A stretch of 64,000 nt of DNA from Bacillus sp. FJAT-49711 (lineage in GTDB: Bacteria > Bacillota > Bacilli > Bacillales > Bacillaceae_C), in the NCBI RefSeq assembly GCF_018343715.1, contig NZ_JAGYPL010000003.1:379784-443783 (forward strand), in the 5' to 3' direction. The position numbers and the translations under genes are program-made. Numbering within the stretch: position 1 is the stretch's first letter; each line of letters starts with the position of its first letter. The notes beneath the pieces are model-generated. The model was not told the origin of the DNA, searched no databases, and saw nothing but the letters and a program-made list of their open reading frames with translations. Of this stretch, positions 17,026-25,242 are shown piece by piece.

Positions 17026-17405
17026 TTTTCCTCACCCTTTCTTCTACTTGTTTCTTGAATCATTTTAATTAACTCCACGTCAGAAACACTTAAACGCTTT
17101 GCTTCTATAACCAATGCTTCAACCAATTCTTTTAACGTTTCATTTTTTCGTTTATCAAGTATTCGTGCTCGTGCACCTTCAGACACAAACATTCCAAGGC
17201 CACGTTTTTTATAAAGAATTTGCTCTTCCGCCAAAATATTCAACCCCTTTGCAGCTGTAGCTGGATTAATATTGAACAACTCTGCAAGCTGATATTGTGA
17301 GTACATTTTGTCATCAGTATTAAAATTTCCGCTAATAATTTCGTTTTCTAGCCATTCTGATATTTGCACATAAATCGGTTTAGAACTGTCCGAGTTTAAT
17401 ATCAC
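17022..17405 (-). CDS. GntR-family regulator, YtrA subfamily
   Basis: The 127-residue protein contains only a winged helix (residues 8-75: PIYVQISEWLENEIISGNF, then QYQLAELFNINPATAAKGLNILAEE) and a short helical dimerisation tail, the hallmark of the YtrA subfamily. It heads the ABC operon. A near-perfect inverted repeat overlaps its -10 region (17428-17451), so repression of its own operon is likely, as in B. subtilis YtrA. The inducer is unknown; in B. subtilis lipid II-binding antibiotics trigger the system. Confidence 0.9.
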   Translation of the reverse strand: MILNSDSSKPIYVQISEWLENEIISGNFNTDDKMYSQYQLAELFNINPATAAKGLNILAEEQILYKKRGLGMFVSEGARARILDKRKNETLKELVEALVIEAKRLSVSDVELIKMIQETSRRKGEEK

Positions 17406-17427
17406 ACAGCTACCTCCTCTCTGACAT

Positions 17428-17477
17428 AGTGCATTACTGTTGTAATGTACTATATAATATTATGTTTAAAAATGCAA
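17428..17477 (-). promoter_or_regulatory. Promoter and operator of the YtrA-type operon
   Basis: On the minus strand TTGCAT (17472-17477) and TATAGT (17449-17454) are 17 bases apart. The inverted repeat AGTGCATTAC-N4-GTAATGTACT (17428-17451) has ten-base arms with one mismatch and overlaps the -10 element, which fits an autoregulatory GntR operator. Confidence 0.65.
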
Positions 17478-17538
17478 GATGCAAATTAAATATGGTACGA
17501 TGTTTCTAAAGTAGTCAGCAAGAAGGGAAGATCTTCTA

Positions 17539-18282
17539 ATGGAAAATGATCATATTATTGACCTCAATCGTTTTAAAGAAATGCGAGTGGAACTGACTCG
17601 TTTTATGATGGCTTATAAATTTGCATGCGATGAAATCAATACAAAAATCAATATTTTATCAGATGAGTTCAACTATATTCACGATTACAATCCAATTGAA
17701 CATGTGAAATCCCGTGTCAAATCACCTGAAAGTATTTTTAAAAAAATGCAGCGGAAAGGATACGACTTATCTCTAGTTTCAATCAGGGAAAAAATTAGGG
17801 ATATTGCGGGAGTTCGGATTACGTGCTCATTTATTTCTGATATTTATGTCCTTAGCGAAATGCTGCAAAATCAAGGAGATATCAAGGTTATTGAGTTAAA
17901 GGATTATATAAAAAACCCGAAGCCTAATGGTTACCAAAGTCTTCACATGATCGTAGAAATTCCAATTTTTATGTCAGATCGAACCGTCAATACATATGTA
18001 GAAATTCAAATTCGTACGATTGCAATGGATTTTTGGGCGAGTTTGGAGCATAAAATTTATTACAAATACAACAAGGATATTCCTGAAAGGCTCGCAAATG
18101 AACTTCAAAATGCCGCCTTGGTCGCTGCCGAGCTTGACCGTAAAATGGAAAGGCTCCACAAAGAAGTGTCTGCAATTAAAGAGGAGAATAAAGAAGACAT
18201 GGGACTTGCCTTCCTGGAAAATGGGGATATACCTGCTTTCCTTTTGAAAGCTTTGTCGGAGTATCAGAAAAGAATTGAATAA
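17539..18282 (+). CDS. relP: Small alarmone synthetase, RelP/YwaC type
   Basis: The enzyme transfers pyrophosphate from ATP to GDP or GTP, making (p)ppGpp. The 247-residue protein contains only the synthetase domain: HNPIEH-like NPIEHVKSRVK, the catalytic DIAGVRITCSF, NGYQSLH and EIQIRTIAMDFWASLEHK. It lacks the hydrolase and regulatory domains of long RelA/SpoT enzymes. The YKFACDEI N-terminus and SFISDIY core match the RelP/YwaC branch rather than RelQ/YjbM. It is about 35 residues longer than usual at the C-terminus. The ATG at 17539 is preceded by AGAAGGGAAG. In relatives transcription rises on cell-envelope stress. Confidence 0.9.
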   Translation: MENDHIIDLNRFKEMRVELTRFMMAYKFACDEINTKINILSDEFNYIHDYNPIEHVKSRVKSPESIFKKMQRKGYDLSLVSIREKIRDIAGVRITCSFISDIYVLSEMLQNQGDIKVIELKDYIKNPKPNGYQSLHMIVEIPIFMSDRTVNTYVEIQIRTIAMDFWASLEHKIYYKYNKDIPERLANELQNAALVAAELDRKMERLHKEVSAIKEENKEDMGLAFLENGDIPAFLLKALSEYQKRIE

Positions 18283-18297
18283 AGATTGCATATAAAA

Positions 18298-18332
18298 ACG
18301 CCTAGAGAACCTGCACTCTGGGCGCTTGTTTT
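18298..18332 (+). terminator. Terminator of relP
   Basis: CGCCTAGAG pairs with CTCTGGGCG (one mismatch) around a short loop and is followed by CTTGTTTT. It also abuts the 3' end of the convergent acetyltransferase gene. Confidence 0.65.
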
Positions 18333-18867
18333 AGAAAGGCAAATCATTAAGTTTTATAGGCGTTTGTTCTTTGTTTTCCCAATCAGTTCGAATAATGGCA
18401 TAGCAGATAGAGTCAGAAACACTTCCATCCTTATTCTCCCATGCATTTCGTAAATATCCTTCTTTTACAAACCCACAGTTTGTGAGTGTTTTCCTCATAG
18501 CAAAGTTATCCCTTCGGGTATACGCTTCTATCCTTATCTTTTTGTCCGGTAAACTAAAAATATAATCCGTCATCCATCTAACAGCTTTTGTTCCAATCCC
18601 TTTGCCCCTGGCATTCCTGGCTAAACGAATATCGAACAAAGGAATGGTATCGTCTATATCATGAATGATAATCAGTCCGATTTTTTCATTGCAGTTTTCA
18701 ACCCAGTATGTTTCCCTGCCCTCTTGATACCAACCATTATGGAACGCTTTAACAATTGATTCAGTTGAAGGTTTTGGGTCTGCGTGATATTCCCAAGTAT
18801 TATTTGTCATAAAGGAAACCAAATCATTTATTTCATTTTCGAATTTATAAAAACGTAGTTTGTCCAT
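18331..18867 (-). CDS. GNAT-family N-acetyltransferase
   Basis: The 178-residue protein opens MDKLRFYKFENEINDLVSFM and has the GNAT acetyl-CoA motif in RNARGKGIGTKAVRWM, followed by the conserved NFAMRKTLTNCGFVKEGYLRNAW block of the RimJ/L-like branch that acetylates amines or protein N-termini. The ATG at 18867 is chosen because GGTGG lies seven bases upstream; upstream in-frame codons overlap the tRNA gene and lack a signal. The acceptor is unknown. Confidence 0.88.
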   Translation of the reverse strand: MDKLRFYKFENEINDLVSFMTNNTWEYHADPKPSTESIVKAFHNGWYQEGRETYWVENCNEKIGLIIIHDIDDTIPLFDIRLARNARGKGIGTKAVRWMTDYIFSLPDKKIRIEAYTRRDNFAMRKTLTNCGFVKEGYLRNAWENKDGSVSDSICYAIIRTDWENKEQTPIKLNDLPF

Positions 18868-18899
18868 ATTTTCACCACCTAGCATTAAATTAAGAAGCA

Positions 18900-18928
18900 T
18901 TGTATGTTTTTTACTAGTATCATATAAT
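18900..18928 (+). promoter_or_regulatory. Promoter of tRNA-Pro
   Basis: TTGTAT (18900-18905) and TATAAT (18923-18928) are 17 bases apart, and the predicted start lies a few bases upstream of the mature tRNA 5' end. Confidence 0.65.
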
Positions 18929-18941
18929 ATTATTGAATGTT

Positions 18942-19015
18942 CGGGATGTAGCTCAGCTTGGTAGAGCACTTGCATGGGGTGCAAGGGGTCGCAGGTTCAA
19001 TTCCTGTCATCCCGA
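18942..19015 (+). tRNA. tRNA-Pro (anticodon GGG)
   Basis: The 74-base cloverleaf has a 7-bp acceptor stem (CGGGATG/CATCCCG), D-arm GCTC-GAGC, anticodon stem CTTGC/GCAAG with loop ATGGGGT giving anticodon GGG (18976-18978), and T-arm GCAGG-TTCAATT-CCTGT. The 3' CCA is not encoded and must be added by tRNA nucleotidyltransferase. The gene is solitary, with its own promoter and a downstream terminator. It reads CCC and CCU proline codons. Confidence 0.95.
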
Positions 19016-19040
19016 TTCTTGATAAAGCTAATAAATAACA

Positions 19041-19080
19041 AAGTCCGCGAAAACATGCATGTGCTTCTACGGATTTTTTT
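19041..19080 (+). terminator. Terminator of tRNA-Pro
   Basis: AAGTCCG pairs with CGGATTT across a 22-base AT-rich loop and runs into seven T residues, 26 bases after the tRNA. Confidence 0.6.
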
Positions 19081-19630
19081 ATTGTTCAACCTTATCTTTA
19101 ATCACTAGTTCATACTCATTTTCTTCCTGCTTAATTCCGACCTTCCAAATATCCCCCTCTTCCTCGTATTCAACGTACCGAATCGCTGGAAACCATTTTG
19201 ATTTTGTGTCGGCAATTTTTATAGCTTCCCTTACTACTTGTACTTCTGTTAAGTCAGCTTTATCAGGTTTATACGTAGGCAGGATTTCAACTTTTCCTGC
19301 TTTTGCTTGCGCTGGATATGATTCCATAATAGGACCATCAACTTCGATCCACACTCTTTGTCCAATTTCTAATTTCTCCTTTATATTGGAAAACCCAATG
19401 GCACTATAAAATTCTTTTTCACCACCCGTCGCACTAAAATCTTGCGGTTTCGCGTCTACTACCAAGACACTTTCGCCCTCTTTTTTGACGACATAGGCAT
19501 CTTCTTTTGACGGTTTATTTACTGTATTAACCTCGGAATCAGCCTTTGCAATTGTATCATCGGATGAGCAGCCAGCTAGAATGAAAAGAAGAAAAATAAC
19601 CATAGGAAACAACAAAAATCGAACTTTCAT
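19079..19630 (-). CDS. DUF3221 domain lipoprotein
   Basis: The 183-residue precursor has a lipoprotein signal peptide ending LAGC (Cys21) and a central DUF3221/YobA-like beta-barrel region (AYVVKKEGESVLVVDAKPQDF ... IGQRVWIEVDGPIMESYPAQAKAGKVE). The VEVxGxI-x5-P-xQ pattern is diagnostic of that family, whose function is unknown. The C-terminal 50 residues resemble a PepSY-like strand-helix module (AIRYVEYEEEGDIWKVGIK). The product is anchored outside the membrane. It lies alone between tRNA-Pro and the second NERD gene. Confidence 0.82.
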   Translation of the reverse strand: MKVRFLLFPMVIFLLFILAGCSSDDTIAKADSEVNTVNKPSKEDAYVVKKEGESVLVVDAKPQDFSATGGEKEFYSAIGFSNIKEKLEIGQRVWIEVDGPIMESYPAQAKAGKVEILPTYKPDKADLTEVQVVREAIKIADTKSKWFPAIRYVEYEEEGDIWKVGIKQEENEYELVIKDKVEQ

Positions 19631-19778
19631 CTTCTCACCTCTTTTTCCCTTTATTCAATTAGACGGCAACGAATTAGAAACGTTCCATTTTCATTTAATC
19701 AAAGCTTTGATTAAGGGATTGTCCCTATATATCTTCTATGCTACGATTTAACTACTATATTTAAAGGAGGAAATAAAG

Positions 19779-20750
19779 ATAAGAACAGTAAAATTTAAAT
19801 CCGAAAGTCTCGGTCTACAAGGTTTAGAAGTTGCTCGCAGCCGGTTATCTGAGGGCCACGTGTTACTTCCAACCATCACATCAAAATTAGCATCTGCAGA
19901 AGCAGGAATTGCCGGCGAGTCCCGAGTAGCAGACGTACTTCTTCGAAACTCATTCTCCATTGAACACCGCATTTTCCATGACCTCTCACTTACTTCCGGT
20001 ACACAATTTCAAATGGACACATTATTTTCAACCCGCCTATTCGCATTAATTTTGGAGGTGAAAAACATCTCCGGCATACTTGAATTCAGGGAGAATCCCC
20101 CTCAATTAATTCGAACAAAATTGGATGGTACAATTGATGGATTCGATTGCCCAGCCGCCCAAGTAGAACGTAATGTTATATTGCTTAAAGAGTATTTAAG
20201 CCAGGTGGGAGTTGATATTCCAATTATCGGTGTCGTTGTCTTAGCATATCCAAAACAAATCGTAAAAGTTGCGCCAACACGTACAAAAGTTTTATTCCCA
20301 AATTTAGTTCCACAATACATCAAAACCCTCTATCCTCTCCCACAGAAAATAGATGTCAAAACTTTGGACTTCCTAACATCTCAACTGCTTGAAAGTCATC
20401 AACCCTATATCCCGAAACCAATTTGTGAAATATACGATATCCTTAAACATGACTTTAGAACGGGGGTGGCATGTCCTTCGTGTGGCTTTTTAGGGATGAT
20501 CAAATATAAAAAAGGCTGGGTTTGTTCCCATTGTAAAATCACAAACAAATCCGCCCACATAAAAGCTATAAAGGATTGGTTTCTTTTGTATGGCGGCAAA
20601 ATGACAAACAAAGATTGTAGAGAATTTCTACATCTTGAAAAGCCGCAAACTGCTACGCGTATTTTGCAAGGTATGAACCTCTCTAGCGAGGGAACATATC
20701 GAAATCGAACGTATCAAATAAATTTTTCAGAATTAGAATTTTATAGATAA
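19779..20750 (+). CDS. NERD-domain protein with zinc ribbon (copy 2), apparent ATA start
   Basis: This protein of about 323 residues is a full-length paralogue of the NERD protein at 9541. It keeps the putative active-site residues Glu47 (GIAGES), Asp80 (QMDTLF) and Glu93/Lys95 (LEVK), the Cys4 zinc ribbon (Cys232, Cys235, Cys249, Cys252) and the C-terminal helical tail. Homology to copy 1 begins at IRTV, before any ATG, GTG or TTG. AAAGGAGG (19763-19770) lies eight bases before ATA 19779, so an ATA start is inferred. The first conventional start (GTG 19860) would delete 27 conserved residues. A second tandem array starts ten bases after the stop. The function is unknown. Confidence 0.8.
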   Translation: MRTVKFKSESLGLQGLEVARSRLSEGHVLLPTITSKLASAEAGIAGESRVADVLLRNSFSIEHRIFHDLSLTSGTQFQMDTLFSTRLFALILEVKNISGILEFRENPPQLIRTKLDGTIDGFDCPAAQVERNVILLKEYLSQVGVDIPIIGVVVLAYPKQIVKVAPTRTKVLFPNLVPQYIKTLYPLPQKIDVKTLDFLTSQLLESHQPYIPKPICEIYDILKHDFRTGVACPSCGFLGMIKYKKGWVCSHCKITNKSAHIKAIKDWFLLYGGKMTNKDCREFLHLEKPQTATRILQGMNLSSEGTYRNRTYQINFSELEFYR

Positions 20751-20759
20751 AAAAGCAAA

Positions 20760-21065
20760 TCGGTAATAACGGGGTGCTAGTCGGAAGTAAACTTGTAACA
20801 ATTGGTAATAACATACCGAGATTCGGTAGTATTACTACAATAATCGGTAGTAAATTCGCTTCTTGCGGAAATAAAGTGATAGATACTGATATTGGGCAGC
20901 TTCCTTCAACTAGTTGGTGTGCTTTTGTCCAACGGTACTATTACACTTTAATCGGTAGTAATCTTTCATTTATCGGTAGTAAATAGGTATTAATCGGTAG
21001 TAACATCACTACATTCGGTAGTAATACTTCAATAATCGGTAGTATCTTGCCTTTAACGGATATAT
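20760..21065 (+). repeat. 13-copy tandem array with 21-bp period beside NERD gene 2
   Basis: The core TCGGTAGTAA or TCGGTAATAA recurs at 20760, 20781, 20802, 20823, 20844 and 20865 with exact 21-base spacing. After a degenerate stretch it recurs at 20932 (ACGGTACTAT), 20952, 20973, 20994, 21015, 21036 and, weakly, 21056. The ten to eleven bases between cores vary from unit to unit. The array starts ten bases after the stop codon of the NERD gene and runs in the same direction. The core resembles CGGCTAATAG of the first array read in gene orientation. The period of 21 bp equals two turns of B-DNA. An open frame runs through it but is judged spurious. Confidence 0.93.
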
Positions 21066-21073
21066 ACAGAACG

Positions 21074-21108
21074 AAAAAACTCTCGGGTTCAACATTGCCC
21101 GAGAGTTT
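21074..21108 (-). terminator. Terminator between NERD array 2 and the NatAB-like operon
   Basis: AAACTCTCGGG pairs with CCCGAGAGTTT around a ten-base loop. The minus-strand transcript ends in TTTTTT, so it serves mainly the NatAB-like operon, and possibly also the NERD gene on the plus strand. Confidence 0.85.
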
Positions 21109-21122
21109 CTGCCCTTATATCC

Positions 21123-22349
21123 CTACGCCCACAACCATTTCCAAATTTCTTTCGGAGTGGCGTTTTTTCCGTACATGAGAATTCCAATTTTAAATACTTT
21201 GCCTGCCGCCTTCATCATAAACCAGATGGTAACGAACAGAATGGCTAATGCTATTACGATTTCAATCCATGGCCATTCTTCCAGCATAGAGAGGCGGATG
21301 ATCCAGACGGCTGGTGATGTAAGCGGGAAAAAAGAACCGACTTTGGCGATGATTCCGCTTGGGTCTCCTATAATAGGTCCGATAAATATTAGTGGTAAAA
21401 ATGGGAGCATCATGACTAGCCCTTGGAAATTGCTTGTAGCGGTCATATCCTCGACTGTGGCGCCAATTGCAACAAAAATTGCCGAGAATAATAGATACCC
21501 AGATATGGCCAGAACTAGTAATAATAATAATTCTGGAACTAATAAGTATTCCATCAACGGCAAATCAAGCTTCCAAGCTACGAGCGGCAGCCCCACGGCT
21601 AGCCACACTACTACTTGTGTAATTCCTAATACGAAGTAGCCGATGATTTTCCCTTGCATTAATTCACCTGGAGTAACGGAAGACAAGATGATTTCCGCTA
21701 CTTTCTCTTTCTTTTCTTGGGAGGCAGAAGTAAATATCATCATACCTGTCATGACAATTGAAAACAGTATAATTCCTGCAAAAGCTCCTGGAATTACTCT
21801 TTTAAGTGGATCACTTTCATCGGATACAGCTTCCCCACTTTCAACAGGTTCGCCCGTGTCTGCTTGCTGTACAGAGATGCCTTTTGCAATCACATTTTTT
21901 TGATCCTCCGACAATCCGAGCCTATCAATTTGGAGTTGGCGTAAAGGAGCTTCCAATGTGTAAGCTTCATAAGTGAAATTTTCTCCAACGTCTTCACTCA
22001 TATATAGGTTGATCAAACCTTGGTCTAATGTTTTTTCTGTAAGCGGAATATATACTGTATTTTCGGTTCCAGCTATCTGATCCTGCATCTCTGACTCAGT
22101 TAGATCTGTTAACTGTAATTTCCAGTTTAACTCCTGCGACTCTACAATAGCTGTGACGTCATCCCAAACCTGTAGTTCGTCCAGAATAAAGACATTAACT
22201 TCGTCCGTACTCTCCCCGCCACTAAATAATTGTGGTACAAAAAAGAAAAACATAAAGAGGGCCGGAGTTAATAAAAGAGAGATAATAAACGATTTATTCA
22301 TCATATTTCTTTTAATCTCCCATTTTGCCACTTTTAAACTATTACGCAT
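21123..22349 (-). CDS. ABC-2 type exporter permease (NatB/YhaP-like)
   Basis: The 408-residue membrane protein has an N-terminal membrane segment (about residues 20-41), an extracytoplasmic loop of about 150 residues, and a C-terminal block of five to six membrane segments. This is the layout of the ABC-2 family NatB/YhaP branch. It contains the conserved SASQEKKEKVAEIILSSVTPGELMQGKI stretch. The ATG overlaps the end of the ATPase gene by eight bases. Relatives export Na+ or hydrophobic compounds, but substrate assignment here is inference. Confidence 0.88.
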   Translation of the reverse strand: MRNSLKVAKWEIKRNMMNKSFIISLLLTPALFMFFFFVPQLFSGGESTDEVNVFILDELQVWDDVTAIVESQELNWKLQLTDLTESEMQDQIAGTENTVYIPLTEKTLDQGLINLYMSEDVGENFTYEAYTLEAPLRQLQIDRLGLSEDQKNVIAKGISVQQADTGEPVESGEAVSDESDPLKRVIPGAFAGIILFSIVMTGMMIFTSASQEKKEKVAEIILSSVTPGELMQGKIIGYFVLGITQVVVWLAVGLPLVAWKLDLPLMEYLLVPELLLLLVLAISGYLLFSAIFVAIGATVEDMTATSNFQGLVMMLPFLPLIFIGPIIGDPSGIIAKVGSFFPLTSPAVWIIRLSMLEEWPWIEIVIALAILFVTIWFMMKAAGKVFKIGILMYGKNATPKEIWKWLWA

Positions 22350-23274
22350 TCACGAAACCCCCTTCGTTCACGACATGTTGATCCGTTGCTACATCGATAA
22401 AAATTTCATGCAGTGAAATTCGATCAATGGATAATTCCTGGATATTCAATGTTTCAGGCAATTGTCTAAGCCATAGAGGGACAACCACATCCTGCGTCAA
22501 ATAAATAACGGAAACATCACCTTTTTGCTCAACGCGACTTACGTGAGAAAGCTTCTCCAATAACGAAATTTCATTTTTCCCACGGATGGTGCATTTAAAA
22601 TTCGCATATTGGTTTTTGACATCTTCCAGCGTTCCATAAATCACTTTCTGACCTCGGTGGATCATAAACAAACGATCACATACTTCTTCTACCATATTCA
22701 TTTGATGGGAAGATAACAAGATCGCTGTTCCATTATTCGCAAGGTCATTAATTTCATTCTTAAAAACTTCCTGGCTTACCGGATCTAGCCCTGAAAAAGG
22801 CTCGTCTAAAATCAACAGTTCTGGTTCGTGAATAATTGATCCGATAAATTGAACTTTCTGTCCCATCCCTTTTGATAACTCTTCAACAGAAACCTTCTCT
22901 TTCCCTTCAAGACCAAGCTTCGCTAAATACTCAAGTGCCCGCTCTTTAGCTTTTTTAATCGGATAATCCTTTAACTCGGCTAAATATAAAATCATGTCCA
23001 AAACCTTGACATTCTTATATAATCCTCGCTCCTCCGGCAGGTAGCCAATTTTATTGCGAGGAATCTCTCCGGCAGCATAGTTATGAAAATTTACAGAACC
23101 CTCGTCAGGATACATGATTCCCATAATATTTCTAATTGTTGTTGATTTCCCAGCACCATTTGGACCAAGAATAGCCATGATTTCTCCTTTTCTTACATCA
23201 AAGGAGATATCTCGAATTATTTGTGTTTGCTTGAAAGACTTTCCCAGTCCTTCGACTGATAATATAGTCTCCAT
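22342..23274 (-). CDS. ABC exporter ATP-binding protein (NatA/YhaQ-like)
   Basis: The 310-residue ATPase carries Walker A GPNGAGKS (about residues 37-44), the ABC signature variant LSKGMGQKVQFI, Walker B LLILDEPFSGLDP and the switch histidine in LLSSHQM. A C-terminal DUF4162-type extension of about 80 residues follows, typical of NatA/YhaQ. It starts at ATG 23274 and is translationally coupled with the permease. The pair forms a two-gene operon ended by the hairpin at 21074. Confidence 0.9.
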   Translation of the reverse strand: METILSVEGLGKSFKQTQIIRDISFDVRKGEIMAILGPNGAGKSTTIRNIMGIMYPDEGSVNFHNYAAGEIPRNKIGYLPEERGLYKNVKVLDMILYLAELKDYPIKKAKERALEYLAKLGLEGKEKVSVEELSKGMGQKVQFIGSIIHEPELLILDEPFSGLDPVSQEVFKNEINDLANNGTAILLSSHQMNMVEEVCDRLFMIHRGQKVIYGTLEDVKNQYANFKCTIRGKNEISLLEKLSHVSRVEQKGDVSVIYLTQDVVVPLWLRQLPETLNIQELSIDRISLHEIFIDVATDQHVVNEGGFVNA

Positions 23275-23333
23275 CGTATTATTTCACCCTCTCATTCATC
23301 TACAATATCTTCTACGAACGGATACCAAAAAAG

Positions 23334-23369
23334 TTCCAGAAAAAAAGCACTCAAAACAAATGAGTGCTT
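23334..23369 (-). terminator. Terminator of the BceAB-like genes
   Basis: AAGCACTCA pairs with TGAGTGCTT around a seven-base loop with seven T residues on the minus strand. The stem overlaps the last bases of the permease gene. Confidence 0.8.
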
Positions 23370-25242
23370 AAATCGAACGTCTAATTTTCCGTATATAATT
23401 GGTACGAATAAATAGAAAATAGATGATTTGAATTAACCCGAAGCTGCTGAGGACCAATGTTGATTCCTTTAATAAGCTAAAGCTGAACATATGCTCCAAA
23501 GCTGTCAGGGCAACGGCCCCATGAATCATAGCCACAATAATTGGAACAAAAAACAACAATGCCAACTGAATCGTAGTAATTCTAGACAATTCTTTATCCG
23601 TCAACCCCAGCTTCCTAATTGCAGAAAACTTCCTCTTTTCATCTTCGAAATCGGCATATAATCGGAAGTATAAAAAGCTTCCGGCTGATACGAAAAATAC
23701 GGCCCCAATAAATAATCCTATAAATAAAACTGCACCATACATCTGATTGATTTCATGCCATGTAAAAGCTAGTGAAAAATATTCATACTTTCCCTCTGGA
23801 TCAAATTGGGCAATTTTTTTAGCTAAATTCTTCCCCACTTCTATTGAGCTTTTCCAATCTTTAATATAAAAAGCATGATAAGTTTCTTTTCTTTCATAGT
23901 CTTTCATCTGTTCAAATACTTTATCAGAAACCACTAAAAAATTTCTGTATGACGGAAATACATTAGTGGGAACTGCTTCTTTCTGTTCTAAAGCTAGGTT
24001 ACCAAAAGTAATGGTATCTTGTTGTTTAACCCTAGTCTCCATATCAAGAGCACTTTCGTAAAATAACATTATTGCTTCATTTTCTTTAAGATCGACTTGC
24101 TCAGCATCATTGCCTAATGTTGTAAGAAGTTGATTGTATCCAGATTGACTAGTTACATTATATGAATCATTTGCCGATAGCATTTTTTTAATATCCGCAC
24201 TTGCTTCTCTGTAAGGCGAATTTTCAAGTTCATGTCTGATGAGTTGGATATGCTCCGTTTCCAACTTATTTCCTTCTTCTGATGTATATTCAAAAGCAAA
24301 TGGGTTATTTTTTAACAAATCCGCCGTTATCATCGTTCTGAACCCAACGAGTGTACCAATCGCAGAAAATGCCACGGTTGAAACAATGGCTACGAAGAAA
24401 AAGGCTCTTGCGTTGTCTTTCATGCGATAAGCTAGGTCGGACATAACGACTATATTTGTTTTTCTCCAAAAGAAAGGTTTGCTTTTTCTTAATCGATTAA
24501 TCGTGAACACACTAAGCTGTGTAAAAAGAAAATATGTGCCAATGATCACGACAATGGTAACAGGAATCATTGCCACAACGACCTGCAAACCATCAGCTAT
24601 TAAAGCACCTGCGTAGCCAATAGCGATAAGGAAAATGGCTAATAATGATAACGCAATTGATGCTTTCGGTTCTTTTTTAGGAGCTGAGCTTCCTTTAATT
24701 AAATCTACAAGCTTATTCCCTTTAAGAACAGAAACTGTGAAAAAGGAAATAGTAATAAATAGAAACAAAAATGCTACAAACGTCAACACTATTGCGTTAA
24801 CTGGCCAATAGAAAGGCAAGACTTCGTCCAAATTCAAAACGTTTTCCGCAGCTAATAAAATCATTTTAGAAAAAACAAAGCCTACTAGCATTCCAAATAC
24901 GGTCGCAAAAAAACCGATAAAGACATTTTCTAAAAAGACCATTTTACGCAGCTGCATATTCGACATCCCATGCATAACCATAAGACCGAATTCTTTCTTC
25001 CTTGATTTTAAAAACGCGCTCATCGAGACTAGCACAAATATGAATGAGAAAACATAAATTACCCCTTCTGCAAAATGCAGGCCAACTGCAACATTCGGAT
25101 TAATATTCTTAAGTGCAGGATGAAATGCAAATACAGCATAAACAAAAAACACTAATACAGAAAACATACTGCTTAAAAAGTAAGCCGCATATGTCCTTTT
25201 GTTTCTAAATACATTGTTAAATGCGAACTGTCTGAAGGTCAC
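23368..25242 (-). CDS. BceB-like ABC transporter permease
   Basis: The 624-residue permease has ten predicted membrane segments and one large extracytoplasmic domain of about 200 residues between segments seven and eight (roughly residues 310-510). This architecture defines the BceB/YtsD peptide-antibiotic detoxification family with its FtsX-like repeats. It opens MTFRQFAFNNVFRNKRTYAAYFLSS, the usual BceB N-terminus. It works with the ATPase and also acts as the sensor for the histidine kinase encoded upstream. Its start overlaps the ATPase gene. Likely substrates are bacitracin-like or lipid II-binding peptides; specificity is not predictable. Confidence 0.9.
   Translation of the reverse strand: MTFRQFAFNNVFRNKRTYAAYFLSSMFSVLVFFVYAVFAFHPALKNINPNVAVGLHFAEGVIYVFSFIFVLVSMSAFLKSRKKEFGLMVMHGMSNMQLRKMVFLENVFIGFFATVFGMLVGFVFSKMILLAAENVLNLDEVLPFYWPVNAIVLTFVAFLFLFITISFFTVSVLKGNKLVDLIKGSSAPKKEPKASIALSLLAIFLIAIGYAGALIADGLQVVVAMIPVTIVVIIGTYFLFTQLSVFTINRLRKSKPFFWRKTNIVVMSDLAYRMKDNARAFFFVAIVSTVAFSAIGTLVGFRTMITADLLKNNPFAFEYTSEEGNKLETEHIQLIRHELENSPYREASADIKKMLSANDSYNVTSQSGYNQLLTTLGNDAEQVDLKENEAIMLFYESALDMETRVKQQDTITFGNLALEQKEAVPTNVFPSYRNFLVVSDKVFEQMKDYERKETYHAFYIKDWKSSIEVGKNLAKKIAQFDPEGKYEYFSLAFTWHEINQMYGAVLFIGLFIGAVFFVSAGSFLYFRLYADFEDEKRKFSAIRKLGLTDKELSRITTIQLALLFFVPIIVAMIHGAVALTALEHMFSFSLLKESTLVLSSFGLIQIIYFLFIRTNYIRKIRRSI

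Noticed and set aside
18868-18984. N-terminal extension of the acetyltransferase frame.
   Set aside because: It would run through tRNA-Pro on the opposite strand, and ATG 18867 has a good ribosome binding site.
20774-20986. 70-codon open frame through array 2 with heptad-like IGSK/IGSN repeats.
   Set aside because: It starts inside the repeat with no ribosome binding site, and a 21-bp period automatically yields a 7-residue repeat. The frame breaks the array boundaries and no family resemblance is visible.
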